A stretch of 64,000 nt of DNA from Warburgia ugandensis (lineage: Eukaryota > Streptophyta > Magnoliopsida > Canellales > Canellaceae), in contig CP141139.1 in NCBI GenBank assembly GCA_035236585.1, positions 16,136,990-16,200,989 on the forward strand, written 5' to 3'. Below the pieces are notes generated by a model. That model was not told the origin of the DNA. It did no database searches and was given only the letters and a program-made list of their open reading frames with translations. This document shows positions 24,051 through 35,745 of this stretch, piece after piece (within the stretch, counting starts at the first letter, position 1; each line of letters begins with the position of its first letter). Made by a program: the position numbers and the translations under genes.

Positions 24051-26905
24051 TTACTTCAAACCAAGATCCCACAGCTTTGCAGTTGCCTGTTTGTCTGTAA
24101 ACCAAGTTAACTTCCCATTTTCAGTTGAAACCATTTGAACAGGCAGAGGATCAGAACCCTGATTAGCACCCAGTGCTCGACGCACAGCATCAACCTCTCC
24201 AGGTCCAGTTACCACAAGTGCAATATTTGTAGCAGAATTTATGACAGGAAAAGTAAAAGTTATCCGCTGAGGGGGCAGCTTCGGAGAGTCCTTTATAAAG
24301 GTAACCCACAGTTTATCTTCCTTGAGGAGGGGATGCCCAGAGAAAAGAGATGCTATGTGGCCATCCGGTCCCATCCCCAATAGTATTAAATCAAATTTAG
24401 GAAATCCATTAGGGGACAAATCCAGCAGCTTTGTCTGAACCAATCGCCTAAGACATGCCTCATAATCATTGGCAGCATCCTCAGCAGAGAGCGTATCATT
24501 GATGGCGTAAATTTGACCTGGAGGAACTGGGACCTGGTGTTCCATCAAAAGGAATATATCATGAACTTTGCGGACATGATAAGAGTAGGAATCGGTTCAC
24601 CAGCTATAGCAAGCAGCAACAAAAGTAAAATATATTGTACCAATACGATCTCAGATTTAATCCTTGAGAATGTGACAATATCATTCACAAGAATCAAATG
24701 CAGGATTTTCTAAAACCAAATAATGGTACCAATTTCTTCTTTCAAAAATTAATTAGGAACTAGAAAGAAGGATGCTTCTCGCCTTCCCATGTTGCTTCAA
24801 TTAAAAAGAAAATGATGATCCATATGTCAGATGACTCAAGAAATCAAGTTGATCAGCTACTGTAACAACTGGAGATGTCACAACAACATGATTTCAGATA
24901 CAATTCTTGAAGACACGTCTATGAATTGTCCAAAATGAATCAAATATCTTACTTGAAAATCAAAACAGGTCCGCGAATCTCCTGAATTTCTATTTTCATA
25001 TGCTAAATATGAGAATGTTTCTCAGTTGCCTCTGACAACAAGGATAGTGGCTATTTGAAGTCCAAACATGAAACAACTACACCAGCCGGTATGGGCAACG
25101 GATATCGAACAAAATCATGGTAAGCTCCAGCCTTCTAGCCCAGTGGCATAAGAAAGAGCCTCTTCCGTCAGAGGTCACCCATGGAGAGTTAGTACGATGG
25201 GAAGTAATATCCTACAGGAGCAATAGGATGTAATGTATGTGTGTCAAACCAACATAAGTACTTGGAAATGTAGACTTTGCAGGTTGCCTAGCAATTCTAG
25301 GACTTCGGGGTTCACAAATATTAGGTCCTCTTCATGGACTCTGCCTGAACATGGAGTGCAGTTTACCCAGCATTGAGAAGCTGGTGCAAAAATAGTCTCA
25401 AGCGGTAATTGCCAAAAGTGCAAACATATACCATCCTTCTAGAGTTCCCCAACAAAGTCGACACACTAAGGGCAACATATTGTCTTTAGAAATTAGCAAA
25501 GATCACGTTCTTGTGCTGCGCACTAACACGGATTATAAATGACATTTCAAGAGACCTAGGATATAAGATCCAATGAGAAGTTAAAAAAAAATGGAATGCT
25601 GCCATAAAGTTGAACTCTAAGCAGAGTGGGTCTCTCTAATTAGTGGTTTTTTCTCCTGAATTACAATAACTGTGTAGGACACTTTCTACTTGATTAGGAA
25701 AAGGCAAAGTGGATTTCTACTTTCTGCTGAGTTTCTTACCAAACAACACTTTCCATTGTCATCTGGTACAGTGAGAAGGGTCCTCTAGTAATTTGAAACT
25801 TGTCGACAAACAGAATATAGATAGAGCAAACAGAAATTTGTGGAAAAATTATGAGCTTCATAATAATGTAATAAGAGGACATGTCCCAAATCGGCCTTAG
25901 GTGATGCTTCTGAATCTTTCAGATTTTCTACCACTAGAATTCCTATTAGTTTCTCCGTTTTCTATATTGTTCTTCCTCTTTCAATCTCTTACGTTTGATG
26001 CCATATCTGATAATGGCATAGTATGAAATAGCCCAAACATTCTCGAAGGATGAAACCATCATACAAATGAGGTGTATATTTACCATGTATAGAGGATTCC
26101 ACCTTTTGTAGAAGCTCAATGGCAGTAACTGATTGTTGACAATCTAAAAGGTCTTTCAAGGAATCATGGAAATAGAAGTAGAAAGATTGAGCAACCATCA
26201 GTAATGAAAGGAGGCCTGTGCCTTTGAGTCATTTTGACAAAAACCAAGCGCACATTACAATTCCAACAAAGAAACAGGTTTTTTAGGTTATTTTCTGGTT
26301 TTCTTTTACACACCTTGGAGAGAAGACCGTCGTAGGCGAGTTTGTAGTTACTGTCTGGGTGATTCTTAGGAACTACTCTCTCATCCAACCAAAACACATG
26401 CCAGTTCACCCATTCCACGCTTTCAACATAGGGAGATTCCGCCAATTTCCTGCAATCTCATCTCACGAACGAAGCATAATAAATCATCAAAATGAGGAGG
26501 AGGAGTAGAGAGAGATAATTAGACCGCAGACTGGACTTACAACCTGAGATTCTGGATCATATAACCACCAGACAAGACCACGGTGAAAGAGCCTTTTTCC
26601 CGGACGAACTTCTCCGACAAATCGGCGATGTATTTAGCCAAATTCACGGCGACATCTTCCTCGGTCTCAAAAACCAGCAACTTTGCTTCGTCATCGCTCC
26701 CCCTTCTCTCCATTGACAACCGTAGTTTCGCTCGAATTCCAAACTGTTTTTGAGGTCTACAGGGGCTGGGAGGACAGAGATTCTTCCTGCTTGGAGGACG
26801 CGGCGTCGAAGTTTTGGCAAGGGAACGACGAACCGGAGTCGGGTGGCGGGAGAATGTGGGCCCGGAAACGGGCACGAAGACGCGGCCGAAGTTCGTAACT
26901 TGCAT
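24051..26905 (-). CDS. PGL: 6-phosphogluconolactonase, probably plastid-targeted (three exons)
   Basis: It hydrolyses 6-phosphogluconolactone to 6-phosphogluconate, step two of the oxidative pentose phosphate pathway. Exons: 26905-26544, 26449-26314 and 24533-24051, joining in frame to 326 aa and a TAA stop. Intron ends: CAG|GTTGTAAG to TTGCAG|G, and AAG|GTGTGT to CACCAG|G. Residues 1-64 are basic and Ser/Pro-rich, like a transit peptide; M65 could give a cytosolic start. Conserved parts are LLVFETEEDVAVNLAKY (76-92), WHVFWLDERVVP (137-148), FDLILLGMGPDGHIASLF (213-230, active-site His 225) and ITFTFPVINSA (257-267). The usual SGGS motif reads SGGY (112-115), a notable change at a sugar-phosphate binding loop. 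The C terminus TAKLWDLGLK has no terminal PTS1 tripeptide. A broken paralogue lies at 8.9 kb in the same orientation. Confidence 0.92.
24534..26313 (-). other. Intron 2 of PGL (1.78 kb)
   Basis: Bounded by GTGTGT at 26313 and ACACCAG ending at 24534. It is long relative to intron 1 (95 bp). A small open frame at 26198-25989 has no PGL similarity. A stretch near 25136-25200 carries a box A-like TAGCCCAGTGG and may be an old tRNA-derived SINE head; this is weak. Confidence 0.8.
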
Positions 26906-27403
26906 TTTTGTTTCTTCTTCTTTGTGGTGTTTTTGCTTCGGTATTCCTTTGTGTAGTGGATGTCAATTTTGTACAGTTCCTTCTCATTACCAAACAGGAT
27001 GATGTCCACCGTCCGATCTTATAAGATTTTTCTTCTTGAGTGCTCTTGACCGTCCATTCCAAGCTCGTTCTTTTTACGCATGCAAGAATCATCAATCATT
27101 CACCTTAACCCTCTGACAAGTTGCGAATCCGCTTTTTGACGATTAGCAGATAGCGGTGCCCCACTTTCACGTGTTTTCTGTCTTTTAAAATACGGGGGGC
27201 TATTCTGTCTCTGGTGAGCCAACCCTGGTTTTTGGTCCATTAGAACACCACGGCTCCACGCAGGCAATGGCTAACTTCAGCAAATCTGAAGAGAAAAGCC
27301 GAAAGTCGTTTAGGATTGGAGTTTTGAGGTAGCACTTTTCTCCTATTTTAGTAGTTAAGATAATAAATTCTACATTGTTCTTCTATGTAAAAATATTCTA
27401 AAA
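26906..27403. other. PGL 5' flank / promoter region
   Basis: Upstream of the PGL start. No clear TATA box could be picked. Several short frames overlap exon 1 but have no support. Confidence 0.4.
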
Positions 27404-28530
27404 GAAAAGGTACATTTTACTACTTTTAAATACCATTTTGTTACATAGTTGGTCCTTAAAACTTTTACCTTTTGAAGATTAGTCTCTTACCAATTGGAAA
27501 ATTTTCTCTAGAAAATAATTATTAGAAAATCTTTTATAGTAAATATTTTTGTCTAACATTGATTGACGAATAAGCCACACACTTTATTTTATAATATACT
27601 TTTAAAAGATTTGTTTAGAGACTAAAGTGAAAAGAATAATAGTAGGGACTAAATTCTTAGTCGAATATAGTTTTGTATCATGTCAAACAAGATGATGGGA
27701 AGTTTTTGCCGACAAGCTTTAAAATCTCCATATAGTACCCTTGCTGTTACAATTTTGAAAAATGGATTTTAATCTATAATCAAAAGTTCCCAACCCACAA
27801 ACCTTTAAAAATTGGATGATTTTTAGTGAAAATATATTCAAATCTCATTGGAGAAGATGACCAAAGTTTTTCCCAGAGACGATTTAAAATCTCAACATGA
27901 TACTCTTTTTCTTATAGTTTTTGAAAATGACTTTCATATCTAGAATCTAGAGGTCCCAACCCAGAAAAAGGTTAACGTATTTTATGGTAGGCAACCTTGA
28001 TTTTTTACCTTTTCTTTTACTAAAAATTATTGTCGGATTCATTCTGCTCATACCAATTTGTTAACCAAATCAATCTTAATAGTTAACATATTTCTAGACC
28101 TGCCATGTATAAAGCACTGTAATGGAAGCTGTATAACGCTCCATCAGATTCAAACAATCTTGTTTTTTCAAACATGAAGAAATCAAAACGCCGTTGCAAT
28201 TACAAATACTAGGCCTATTAAAGGCAAAAAAATAGAGCATAAGTTCCAGTGAGATACACAAGTATATGCGACTAACAATTTAATCCATAAACTATTGTTT
28301 TTCTTTTTCACTTTAGTCCTTGGACAAATCATGAAAAAAATTATTCTAAAATATTATAATATACATACTAGGCCTACATTAGATGTCAATGTCCATTGAA
28401 ACCCATTGATGGACATTGGACATAAAGACTTACTGTGAAAATTTTCTAATAGTTGAGGAGATACAAAATAAAAGTTTAGGGATTAAAGTGTACCAAAATG
28501 AGAGTTAAGGGTAGTAAACTGTACCTTTTC
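27404..28530. mobile_element. Foldback DNA element with ~250-bp inverted arms
   Basis: The ends GAAAAGGTACA (27404) and TGTACCTTTTC (to 28530) are exact inverted repeats. Inner similarity continues: ATTTTACTAC with GTAGTAAACT, and the left AGAGACTAAAGTGAAAAG (27618-27635) with the right CTTTTTCACTTTAGTCC (28303-28319). The arms span about 27404-27660 and 28290-28530, with a loop of ~630 bp. No ORF is present. No flanking duplication is obvious. Probably a non-autonomous DNA transposon; the superfamily is not determined. Confidence 0.75.
27700..27985. repeat. Imperfect tandem duplication in foldback loop
   Basis: Two diverged units (about 27700-27812 and 27856-27985) share AAGTTTTT.CC, TTTAAAATCTC, TTTTGAAAATG and TCCCAACCCA in the same order. 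Confidence 0.55.
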
Positions 28531-28559
28531 CAAATTTGAAATATTATGCTAAGAGAACA

Positions 28560-28717
28560 AAGATTGTAACTTTGAGCTCTTTTTAGTTATTTTTTTACTG
28601 GCAAAGAATTATAAAGAAAATCACTCACACACTCTCATAAATCTAATCTCTAGCCAAAAGAGAGAGTGACAACTTGAACATACAACCAATGGTACTTCAA
28701 GAGAGCCAAGTTGTTTC
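28560..28717. repeat. Dispersed repeat, left half (host of the large gypsy insertion)
   Basis: GCAAAGAATTATAAAG, AATCACTCACACAC and GAGTGACAACTTGAACATAC are followed by the break at 28717. The right half resumes at 40158. A relative without the insertion lies at 42155-42330. The repeat family is not recognised. Confidence 0.7.
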
Positions 28718-30170
28718 TGTGAAAACGCAAATTTTCTGGAATTAATTGGAATTATCATGAAAATTGAGGTAAAATATTATATTTAATATAATATTAATTT
28801 TTAGAAAAAGAATCAGGTCTTGAAACATAAATATTGGAAATTGGAAAACTAGTCAGAATGATTGTAAGCACACTGAAATCTGAGCTCAGGTGAAAAATCT
28901 TTATTTTTTTGTAATTTTTGTGAATTTACATTTACCAATAAAGGTAAATGGTCATTTTACTTTTGTGGGGGGTCCACAAAAATTGGGTGAGCTGGTGGAC
29001 AGTCAGCTCAGGGAATATTAATGATGAAGAATAAACATGATAAAGAATATGCTTTTAATTTTCTAAGAAAAGTGAAAAATTATTAAAAATTAAAATAATT
29101 CAAAAATAGCCCTATAAATGCCGCTCCTTCAGGCTGCACGAAATTCACAAACTCCCCAAGACTCTCCCTCTCCCTCTCTCTTTCCTTCTTTTTCTCTCTC
29201 TCTTTCCCTTTTTTCTTTCTTTTTCCTTTTCTTTTTCTCTCTCTTCCCTTTACAACCACAGAGCTCGTCTATGAACACACTGGAGGGAATATTCCCTCAC
29301 AAGCTATCAGGCGTGTCCACAAACTCGTCTTCCCCTATGGAACTAGGGTGTCACCCAATAATGTTTTTCAATTAGATGTTGGATTTCAGCCATTGAAATC
29401 CATATCTAAACCGTTTATCTTGTTTGGAATTCCACAAGCTTCAAAAACCTATAATTTCATGATGATCAGAGAAGTATTCACCGATGAAATTACCGAAAAA
29501 CAATAAGACTGACGACCTCTATATTTTCCGCGTGGATCTCTCTTTTCTGACCATATTTCCCAACCCTGGACACTACAAGTAGGTACCCCTCATCCCCCTC
29601 TAGCTATTCCAGTGGGTTTCAATGTATGAAGCTCACCGGACTAGATTTTTCGGCAAGATTCCGGTGAATCCAGTACCGGTGATCAAGCTTGAAAACACCT
29701 ATGAGATGAGGTTGCTTGGGAATTCTGAACCATTAGATCAGTTCAAAGGGTTCCAAAATCCCCAAATATGATTTCAAATAAAATTTCCAAGGCCATCTAG
29801 ACGTTGATCTAGGAGCCTGTTGATCTGACGGTCCAAATTGGACTGTCTCAACAGTTTCGAGAGATTAGCTCCAAAGACACACATAACATGAAACTCACAG
29901 GGACTCTCACCATGGGTGTGCCTCCTGCGTGCAGTCGAGTGTGCGGTCAAGGAGGATGGCGATGTGCTCCGCTTCCTAGTTACGGTGAAGTGCGCTGCAC
30001 TCGTTTTGTCTCGTTTTGACAGTCCAGATTTCGTCAAAACAGATCTGAAACTTAAAAATGCAATTCAGAGCTCATTTTAATTCTAAATCAAGATCGAAAA
30101 GAAGCTATGAATTCCTGGTGAATAGTAGAATCTAATTGAAACATAAAATTTATGTTTTATTCACTATAAA
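28718..30170 (+). mobile_element. 5' LTR of family B, first 1.45 kb only
   Basis: It aligns base for base with the start of the 3' LTR (35746-37215), including the pyrimidine tract (29160-29260 vs 36195-36300) and a conserved ATTCAGAG..TTTA block near 30060. Similarity stops sharply after TTTATTCACT near 30165, where the 3' LTR continues with different sequence. Confidence 0.85.
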
Positions 30171-30177
30171 TGAAAGA

Positions 30178-32627
30178 CATAATAACCCAAAATTTTAATT
30201 ATGGAAAAGAAGTAATTTCATAGAATTATGAAAAAATTGGAAAATTAGGAAATTGAGGATTTGGGAAAATATGAGATGAAATCTTGAGTTAAAACCTCAA
30301 TAATTGGAATGTACCCAAAAAATGGAATCCAACACCACTAAGAATGCTGAAAAGGGAGACCAAAGGAAAATTAGCTAATTATTTTAATTTATGTATTTAA
30401 TTAAATGGCAGAAGGGGGTAAAACGGTAAATATATGTGGGGCCCAAGGATTGGGCATGGAAACCCACGAGTGAGGCTTTAAAAGCCTTCCCTGTTTTCCT
30501 ACACGACCAAAAACCTTCTCCCTCAGTTCCTGCGTCATTAGCGACATATCACCAAAAAACTACTCCTTCGGTAAGAGCACTCCTTTTTTCACTTGCCATA
30601 CACATGCGCGGTAGATTTTGGCTATAATCAGCCAGCCTTATTTGAGGTAAGCCTCAACACCCCCCTTCCCATGTTCTCCATTCCAATATGGTGTGGATTG
30701 TTTATGAGTTTTAACACCATAAACGACTTAGAAAATTGTTTTTCCAGCGACTGCATGAATTTTTTTGTTTTTGCAAATCTAATCCAATGAAAGTATGTTA
30801 GATGGATAATCTGAACCATTCATCTTGTGCATGGTAACATGAAGAAAAAATCTATAAATTTTCATGGTAATCGGACAGCTACAGACGCCGAAAAACTAAG
30901 AAAACAGTAAGAGAAAGATTTTTAGGAACGTGATAAAAATCATGTAAAAATGATAGATAATGATTGAATTCATTGAAGGGGGCTTAAAAATAGGATCTAC
31001 ATGAAAAACTGAGTAAAACGGTGCAAAAATAGCACCATTTGGACACCTGAGAGTCGTCGGCAACGACCGAAGTCCGGTCGTCGTCTCCAGCGACAGTGGC
31101 CAGGTGGTCGTCTTTCCTGGCAATGGCACCCAGTAATGGAAGCTCAATGGTGAACACAGACAATGCTCGGTCGGCGAATGCACATGGGGCACATCGGGCG
31201 AAGACACGCACGAGCGACACGCAGTGGCAGGTGGCACGACACGCGCACAACACTAGGCACGACAAGCGTGCAACGCACACGCGTGCAACACACATGTGAG
31301 CCACACACGCACTCATCGCATGTGGGTCAAGTGCGGTGTGGCTTTTTCTTGATTTTTGGATCTTTCTCAGTCGTTCATTCACAAAAAATGTGATTTTAGG
31401 AGCTACAAAGGTCCAAATTGCGATTCAAAAGAGGCATTGCGATTGTCTTAATGATGTAGGCCTAGATTCAAGATAAAAACCTAGCTTTGAGCAACTTTTA
31501 AATGGTTAAACTACTAAATATGTTAGATGATCTAGATCAGGCTGACCAATGTATGAGCAGGCCTTAGACCTTGATGGTATACATCAAATATGGAATGATC
31601 TAGGATGTGTTGATCAGATAGCGATCCAACCGCAAGATCGACGCGTAACCATAAAGATACATGTGAATCACTAAACAAAATTGAAATTTAATGGATCATG
31701 ATGAAAATGAATAGGATTGAAATCGAAAATGATATATGACTATCTAGATGTTAGGAAGACAAACATCTAGCTCAAGATTGCCCTAATGGAGGGTTAATCA
31801 GATCTGGGCCGTTAATCTAGGATTAACTACCAGATAAGAGAGGTTATCACTTGGACCTGTTATTTGATATGTGAGAACACCAAGTGATTGATGACTTATG
31901 ATGTGACAGGTACATCACAGCGCACGACGTGATATAGCTTATGCACCTGATTAGAGTACCGTGTTATCGAGGTAAGTGATTACATTCTTGATTTTACATG
32001 GTTTCTTAAATCATGACTTAGTATTTGAAACTTTAAGACATAGGTTTTATGCCTTGCCATGTTGCATGAGATCATATTTACCATGTGCCATCGATATGCT
32101 TGCTACTTCCTTATGCATGATTTATGCATTGTTTTTAGTATACTTTGGTTGCATTGACTTGATTATCGAGGATGTTATTCACATATTTGCGATGCATGAT
32201 GTTGATATATTGAATTACTTACTTGATTTGGCTTTATTGAGAATGATTACGCATTATCATGTTTTTAGAAAAATTCCTTTATTCTACATGATTTAGTCAT
32301 ATATTTGAACATATGGTTGATGGTACACTACCATATTTTTGACCATATCATACTGAGACTTTGATACGTGGGAGTTTTTATGCCTTGTCGATTGGAACTC
32401 TACTTGGATGTTTGTATATTTGGATAGATTGGACCCATACCATTGTGTAGTATATGTTATTTAGAAATGTAGTTGTGGTGGTGATCATGGACGGAACCTA
32501 GCGCCTTTTGGACTTATATTGTTGTTGCCTTTTCTCAGCTTGTGTATTTATCATGGTTTTAAATCGAGCATGCTTAGAGTATCTGGAATTAATTTTATTT
32601 ATTGTCACAATTTTGGGATGTGGTTGA
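30178..32627 (+). mobile_element. Diverged family A-type LTR nested in the 5' LTR
   Basis: It starts near CATAATAACCC and ends near TTGGGATGTGGTTGA (approximate). Blocks match the family A LTR: GGAATCCAACACCACTAAGA (30328 on) with 12420 on, GGGGCCCAAGGATT-type leader, the GC-rich block 31030-31330, and GGAGCTACAAAGGTCCAAAT (31399 on) with 13529 on. It is strongly decayed at CpG sites compared with the copy at 12.3 kb. Boundaries are uncertain by tens of bases. Confidence 0.65.
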
Positions 32628-32689
32628 CCCCCGAGGTTTTCATTGTTGGTTAATTCTTTTAACGCTGGGTAAGATTTATAAATCTTGAG

Positions 32690-32722
32690 TACAGGATAAT
32701 TCTTCACAGGATAATTCTTCAC
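32690..32722 (+). repeat. Short tandem duplication upstream of gag
   Basis: AGGATAATTCTTCAC occurs twice in direct succession (32693-32707 and 32708-32722) just ahead of the gag start region. Confidence 0.8.
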
Positions 32723-32730
32723 ATGTACCT

Positions 32731-33600
32731 ATGGGAGTAACTAGAAATTCTCATTTATCACCGAAGAAGTTGGACAAAATGGTTGAAAGATTTCAGAAAA
32801 TGGTGATAGGTTATAATGGAAAGGGTAATGCTGAAAAAGCCGAAGAATGGATATGTGAGGTGGAGAAAACTTTTGAAGTTTTACAAACTCTGGAAGTGGT
32901 AAAAGTCAAAATGGCCACTTATGTTCTCAAACAAGAAGCTGCCTTCTGGTGGAGATCGGCAAAGAGGAATTTCTTCTCACACCCATAAAATATCTCTTGG
33001 GAAGAGTTTAAAGAGGTCTTTAATAATAAATACTTTCCTCTTCATGTTCTAACAAGAAAGGAAAAAGAATTCCTAGATCTACAACAAGCGAATATGTTTG
33101 TTGTAGAGTATGAAAACAAATTCTTATAGTTGAAGAGGTTTGCACCACATATATGTGGTACCGGATAGGCAGATAGTTGACAAATTCCTGGGAGGACTTA
33201 TTCCAGGATTGAGAACTAAGGTGTTGGGTACTAAACCCACGACCCTGGCAGAATGTGTAGAAATGGCTTCCAAAATTGAGGATGATTTTAAGAAAAATCA
33301 AAATGGAAAAAGAGTAGAGATGGGAAACTTTAATCCAAGACCTTTTAAGAAAGGCAAGGGGCCCAAGAGTAATTTCAGATCACCAAGAATTCAAGGAGAT
33401 CCCACATTTGGGCAAGGAGTTGTCTCAAATGTAGAAGATTCCACTCTGGGAATGGATACCCTAATCCAATACAACAACAACCTCCAATCCAGTGTTATAA
33501 ATGTGGGGAATTGGGACACATGGCAAATAACTACAATAAATAATTGGCATATCAAGGATGCAAAACTAGAGAATATCCCTAAACAATAAGGAAGAGTATT
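32731..33600 (+). pseudogene. gypsy gag remnant with zinc knuckle
   Basis: ATG at 32731 begins MGVTRNSHLSPKKLDKMVER. It continues with the Gag core AEEWICEVEKTFEVLQ and EAAFWWRSAKRNF, then a stop at about 32986. The frame resumes with ISWEEFKEVFNNKYFP and KEKEFLDLQQ, another stop near 33127, then a shifted block (33140-33589) with FLGGLIPGLRTKVLG. A CCHC-type knuckle reads CYKCGELGHMANN in another frame near 33489-33530. Order and motifs are those of plant gypsy Gag; multiple stops and shifts make it non-functional. Confidence 0.88.
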
Positions 33601-33639
33601 TGTTATTACTGACAGTCAAGCCCAAACCTCAAATGGTGT

Positions 33640-33800
33640 GATTGAAGATACTCTGCTTATATCTGATAACTATGCAATAGTACTATTTGATTATGGATCT
33701 ATATAGTCTTTTATATCCTATGAATCTGGATCAATTATAAATTTACCATTGAAAGATTTGAGGTATAACTTTGATGTGATAACTCTAGTCAATGAGTTAA
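33640..33800 (+). pseudogene. aspartic protease remnant
   Basis: Translation near 33680-33720 gives NYAIVLFDYGSI, a stop, then SFISYESGS. This is a decayed version of the DTGSTHSFIS protease signature. It follows gag as expected. Confidence 0.65.
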
Positions 33801-35730
33801 CAAGGGTAAGAAAAATTCCAACCTTTATAGGAAAGGTAAAACCAAAATTTCTGAAGAATAGATATTACTTGAGAATAATTCAAGGAAATAGTGAGTATTT
33901 CTCTCCAAAATCAATAAAGGAGAAGAATTTTTTATAAATAGATGATTAATTTCTGGAATAAGAAAGAATGATTGTTTTACACTTAAGAAAAAATTTAGAG
34001 ATAAATCAGACAAAGAAGAATAGTGAATGTGGGAAATTACAATCCCAAAATGTTTTAAAAAACAAGTTAATCATGATAGTATATGGTTCACAATGAGATC
34101 ATAGTTCATACATCTTGTACATCAAATATGAATTTACTAACCTAACTCAGCAGATGAGTTAACACAAAAGTTTATGAGAATTAAGATGGATATTGATCTT
34201 GTACTATTGATATGATTGATTTTGGTAAATTAAGAAAAAGAATACATTTTTCACATTGATAAGAAAAAAGTCATGGTATATGAGAAATATGACCCTGTAA
34301 ACAAATACATGAAGCTAAACATATTGTTTTGAAAGTTAAGTATTTTGGATAAATGTGGTGATTATAGAGGATGAAATTTTCAAGATATATTGAGGAATTT
34401 TCAAGATTTTTCAATCTAATATGAGATTGAATTATTATTGAATTATTACTTATTACAACTCAATTCTTTATTGGTATTTTAGAAGATGGCATAAGATTAT
34501 CTGAATAAGTTGAAAAGTCAAGGACTATTTATATAGAAGATTTATTAGACCAAATAAGTTATTTTGGAGAACACAAGAAATATTAGAAAAAGGATGGATT
34601 ATTGTGATTATACAGTGATTAAAATGCTGAATTTAATTGAGAAGGTTAAGTAACCTTAACTTTCATAAAATGTGAGTTAGATACATCATTCAAAACTCAA
34701 CATAAATTTTGAGTTATACTTTTGAGATAAATGATATTTATGAATTTGATGAAGGAAGGTTTTCTTGGATAAATGAGAAATAGTATGTATTGATTATATA
34801 TGGATTTACTTTGAAGCATCATGAATTAAAATGTTTACCAAATTTGGTAAGTGTAAAGACTATCTAGAGAAAGTAAATTTCTATGACATATGAAGATAAC
34901 ATTGATGTTGATCTTATTAGAGTAAAGACAGTTACTATTTCATATAAGGACTTAAAAAGGATATAGAAAAGTCCTTGTGGTATGCTTCATAATGATTTTC
35001 AAGTATACATTTTAGAATTCGTAACACTAGTGTTACCTATACAATGGAAAAGTAAATCACTAATGATGAGAACTTCAAAAATATTGATGTGACTAAGCGA
35101 TATTAAAAGAATAATTTTTGCAAAAGTTATGACAAGATGATAGTGAAAATTTGATGAAGGGAATATCATCAAAAGAAAATCATGTAGAAGTATGGATACT
35201 TTGAATTGATATGAAATGTTTATTTTCAAAAGTTGGAAGGTTATACTGAGAACATAAATTACTTCAATTGAGATTTAACATTTTACTCTTGGTTGATATT
35301 AAAGAACTATCCATACCTTGGAGGTTTTGTACGGAGTATTTCTATTGAATGAAGCGGAGAGTAACAATATTATAAAAATATATTATGAGAATTACTGACT
35401 GGTAAATGTAAAGATTGATGACATCAGTCAAAGAAAATATGAAATAGGAACAAGAGGATTACTCAAAGGAAAAAGCCATTTGGAAATGTTAGAAAATGTC
35501 AGGTTAGTAGTTATGATTTACTCGAGATGGCCAAATTATCCAACAAGTTATATGACTTTGATAAATTATGCCTTTAAGGAAAAGGTAATATCATTGATGA
35601 ATAAAAAGGGGAATAAAAGATTTCCTTAAGTGTCCATATTATACAGAACAAGTTATATGAGAAAAATTATAAATGAGATAATGATAACTCATAAGTGGCT
35701 TGTTATATTAAATTTTGAGGACAAAATTTC
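33801..35730 (+). other. Degenerate remainder of the internal region
   Basis: AT-rich with many stops in all frames. Neither the RT DD motif nor the integrase core could be found by eye. Near 35710-35740 the typical pol end AATTTTGAGGACAAAATTTC is kept, followed by the polypurine tract. Confidence 0.6.
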
Positions 35731-35745
35731 TAATAGGGGGAAGAA
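35731..35745 (+). other. Polypurine tract
   Basis: TAATAGGGGGAAGAA lies directly before the 3' LTR start TGTGAAAACCCC. This is the plus-strand primer site in reverse transcription. Confidence 0.82.
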
